In this document: positions 35,201 to 35,949 of the stretch, one piece after another
Layout of the letters: every line of letters starts with the position of its first letter
How positions within the stretch are numbered: position 1 is the first letter of the stretch
Assembly (NCBI GenBank): GCA_947566125.1
Contig: CANOIR010000020.1
Span: forward strand, 1 to 35,949
From: an uncultured Ruminococcus sp.
Lineage (GTDB): Bacteria > Bacillota > Clostridia > Oscillospirales > Ruminococcaceae
Length of the DNA: 35,949 nt
Direction: 5' to 3'
Notes under the pieces: model-generated
What the model saw: the letters and a program-made list of their open reading frames with translations, nothing else
Database searches by the model: none
What the model was told of the DNA's origin: nothing
Translations under genes and position numbers: made by a program

Positions 35201-35949
35201 TATGAGCTATGATGAAGCTGTATCATTGGCAAAGGAGCTTGGCATTTCAACTGAAACTGTAGATGGCAAGACATATTATGTATTCCCCGTTGTTGCTTTG
35301 AAGGATAGTCGTACACCGTGGGAGTTCCTTGACAATGAAGGAAATAATATGTTTAATTATGACGCAGCAGAGGTTGTAGACGGTGCGATTTATCTTGAAG
35401 TTCCGGAAGAAACAACCACCACTACAACTACAACAACTACCACAACAACTACTACAACAACCACGACCACAGAAGAAACAACAACCACTGCAACCACAAC
35501 GACCACGGAAGAACAAACAACAACAACTACTACAACAACAGAAGAGTCAACTACTACTACCACAACAACAACCACGACTACAGAAGAAACAACAACTACT
35601 ACAACTACAACGACCACAGAAGAGACAACTACTACCACAACAACAACCACGACTACAGAAGAAACAACAACTACAACAACGGAAGAAACCACAACAACCA
35701 CTACAACGACAACTACAACCACAACAACAACTACTACCACAAGCACCACGACCACAGAAGAAACAACAACCACTACAACTACAACGACAACGACAACTAC
35801 AACCACAACAACAACTACTACCACAAGCACCACGACCACAGAAGAAACAACAACCACTACAACTACAACAACGGAAGAACCAAAAACTACAACTACAACA
35901 AGCACAACAACAACCACCACAACCACAGAATCTGGAACAACAACTACAA
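32244..35949 (+). CDS. Giant secreted cohesin-like, multi-module, Thr-linker surface protein (3' end off window)
   Basis: An open frame of at least 1235 codons with no stop before the window edge. A signal peptide (1-31, SVAA) is followed by a cohesin-like domain (about 34-214), whose opening FTVGEAIGKPGDTVDLTVEV is the usual first cohesin strand. Then comes a Thr/Ser linker (215-263), module 1 (264-460), a Thr linker (461-507), modules 2 (508-697), 3 (698-876) and 4 (880-1054), and a Thr/Glu linker of at least 180 residues. The modules share I/V-R-G-K-Y/M-x-L-S-D-A-L in the middle and P/N/G-W-E-W/F-L-D ... N-L/V/M-Y/F near the end. I know no family name for them. AAAGGAAAAG precedes the ATG. 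A scaffold or adhesin role is inferred from the cohesin-like start, the dockerin proteins nearby and the linkers. The real C terminus (anchor, dockerin or more cohesins) is outside the window. Confidence 0.85.
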   Translation, partial: MKLKKVLSILTACCTAVTTATAGFGLSSVAADTGITFTVGEAIGKPGDTVDLTVEVDKLSGDYVEAVNSGRLNISTYQSQDAKLVDSATATAGDAFKNAIAAGENIDCSTYKWMFAANEELFESTDDTTILTFHLKLADSNKALALVKKLKIDGEGYVFENDEYRVVENDGEIATYTGYKVPISLVDAYAASEVDEDFDVKTESGYVTLVFPVKSQETTTTPSTTTTTTTSTTADSTDTSTSTSVSTSSTTAPTTTATTTTKNVDGFALQMIGRAEDGKGEFVNVGETAAIGCAVKNAEKEGIKLLTAKGRYILSDALNEVIKPSPMPDGSEVKDWFNCQDFLFSEDGYEGVGYWNVNAHENVFILDATYAAKKPFPDDEMIFGIFYDVADADTVIKTAEKYGIAPQINSKGETYYAFEVFPDTEFPTWEWTDDKEKNLYASGEMQLLSGYVNIVVEPAQTTTTEETTTTTTTTTTTTTTTTTTTTTTTTTTTTQPTITTTKVTTINYDGLWVEMAGRAADDETGRIYISPGEDAYFGLVAHNATEPSLAIRGKYSLSDALAEIVEPDVYTDSNGKRWIPAIDFQFGVDCWQINADELVFLTNNADASEGAFKDGELIFGGGYKIADIATVRSVADKYGMKPIQLDDGTWVYDFEIKIDPTYSGWEWLDTNQKNVYPDKLTLKESSSVYILAEQPVIPTDLYVQMGAANDEGSKYITPGETANVGLMAYNATEPTMGIRGKYILSDALKAVIEPETEGVFIPVEDYQYGDAVWTLNSNNLIFISNTTEISENVFEDGKLIFGAKYNVKDAEAVKLAASMYGIEMVTDENGVNYYPFPIYIDTDYSNWEWLNKNEQNLYKYNGLRLEKVGYVNIIADKDPSYDDVVQLVISKNYYDENSWNEGNVEVSLNVFNDFIGSEGVRGKMQLDKNLNQFITFSDYENGDAYDWLDSMMAVPEPMIFAAAIGNNNVTKAADGAYILTYKYDTNMSYDEAVSLAKELGISTETVDGKTYYVFPVVALKDSRTPWEFLDNEGNNMFNYDAAEVVDGAIYLEVPEETTTTTTTTTTTTTTTTTTTTEETTTTATTTTTEEQTTTTTTTTEESTTTTTTTTTTTEETTTTTTTTTTEETTTTTTTTTTTEETTTTTTEETTTTTTTTTTTTTTTTTTSTTTTEETTTTTTTTTTTTTTTTTTTTTSTTTTEETTTTTTTTTEEPKTTTTTSTTTTTTTTESGTTTT
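33033..33623 (+). repeat. Surface-protein module, copy 1
   Basis: Residues 264-460 of the large protein. The most divergent of the first three copies: it keeps NVGETAAIGCAVKN, GRYILSDALNEVIKP, WEWTDDKEKNLY and the closing GYVNIVVE, and has two extra cysteines and a short insertion after VKN. Confidence 0.8.
33765..34334 (+). repeat. Surface-protein module, copy 2
   Basis: Residues 508-697. It shows SPGEDAYFGLVAHNATEP, IRGKYSLSDALAEIVEP, LIFGGGYKIAD, WEWLDTNQKNVY and SVYILAE. Copy 3 follows with almost no linker. Confidence 0.85.
34335..34871 (+). repeat. Surface-protein module, copy 3
   Basis: Residues 698-876. It shows TPGETANVGLMAYNATEP, IRGKYILSDALKAVIEP, LIFGAKYNVKD, WEWLNKNEQNLY and GYVNIIAD. 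It is closest to copy 2, sharing the NATEP-x-x-x-IRGKY block, which suggests a late duplication. Confidence 0.85.
34881..35405 (+). repeat. Surface-protein module, copy 4 (divergent)
   Basis: Residues 880-1054. It lacks the NATEP block but keeps GNVEVSLNVFN, GVRGKMQLDKNL, a YILTYKYD strand, PWEFLDNEGNNMF and AIYLEV. Membership rests on order and spacing of these motifs. Confidence 0.65.
35406..35949 (+). repeat. Thr/Glu-rich linker with an 84-bp tandem duplication
   Basis: At least 180 residues, nearly all Thr with periodic Glu-Glu pairs. All four ACN codons are used. Positions 35703-35785 recur exactly at 35787-35869 (84-bp unit, 28 codons). A second copy pair of about 46 bp lies at 35554 and 35629 (75-bp spacing). 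Confidence 0.9.

Noticed and set aside
35390..35926. Minus-strand polyvaline frame of 178 residues
   Set aside because: It is the complement of the in-frame ACN threonine codons of the large surface protein and has no start context or protein-like composition. The same holds for the minus-strand polyvaline frame at 21392-21604.
35406..35949. CRISPR-like array of short repeats
   Set aside because: Repeats are in-frame Thr/Glu codons with no unique spacers and no cas genes.

Overview
The window is AT-rich DNA from a low-GC, endospore-lineage clostridium. It most resembles a Ruminococcus-like member of the Oscillospiraceae. The pointers are dockerin-bearing secreted proteins with polythreonine linkers, a cohesin-like surface protein, the spoIIGA-sigE sporulation pair, a CIRCE-controlled groESL operon, clostridial AdhE, ThyX in place of ThyA, and strong AGGAGG ribosome binding sites. 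No rRNA, tRNA, CRISPR array, phage module or complete insertion sequence was seen. One 160-bp MITE-like element is present.

Layout. 1-1.7 kb (minus): a phospholipid operon of a TVP38-type membrane protein, pssA and a phosphatidylserine decarboxylase cut by the window edge. 1.9-4.4 kb (plus): a lipid-anchored GH5 glycosidase, then a secreted Ig-like protein ending in a dockerin. 4.5-6.3 kb (plus): a TatD nuclease and a Ca2+/Na+ antiporter. 6.4-9.0 kb (minus): htrA, a small lipoprotein and luxS. 9.03-9.19 kb: the MITE-like element. 9.2-11.5 kb (minus): an OmpR-type two-component system. 11.75-15.1 kb (plus): groES-groEL and a CapA-like lipoprotein. 15.2-16.6 kb (plus): a DUF3343 protein overlapping a class V aminotransferase. 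16.8-19.0 kb (plus): cdaA-cdaR for c-di-AMP. 19.3-21.7 kb (plus): an 818-aa secreted protein with two carbohydrate-binding-like repeats, an Ig-like domain and a dockerin. 21.8-23.4 kb (minus): spoIIGA-sigE, divergent from adhE (23.5-26.1 kb, plus). 26.2-31.8 kb (plus): thyX, a thymidylate kinase, a DJ-1/PfpI protein, 5-formyl-THF cyclo-ligase, mltG and a U32 peptidase. 32.2 kb to the end (plus): a very large secreted protein, open for at least 1235 codons and cut by the window edge.

The most unusual content is that last gene. Behind a signal peptide it has a cohesin-like domain, then four copies of a roughly 175-200 residue module I cannot assign to a named family, separated by threonine/glutamate linkers, the last at least 180 residues long. 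With the GH5 enzyme and two dockerin proteins it suggests a cell-surface fibre-degrading (cellulosome- or amylosome-like) system. Regulatory sites worth attention are a spoIIG-type promoter with a 21-nt spacer and Spo0A-box-like sequences shared with the adhE upstream region, a perfect CIRCE, a probable leaderless promoter for the formyl-THF cyclo-ligase, a 10-bp palindrome before the phospholipid operon, and a roughly 185-nt structured leader before the large surface protein.
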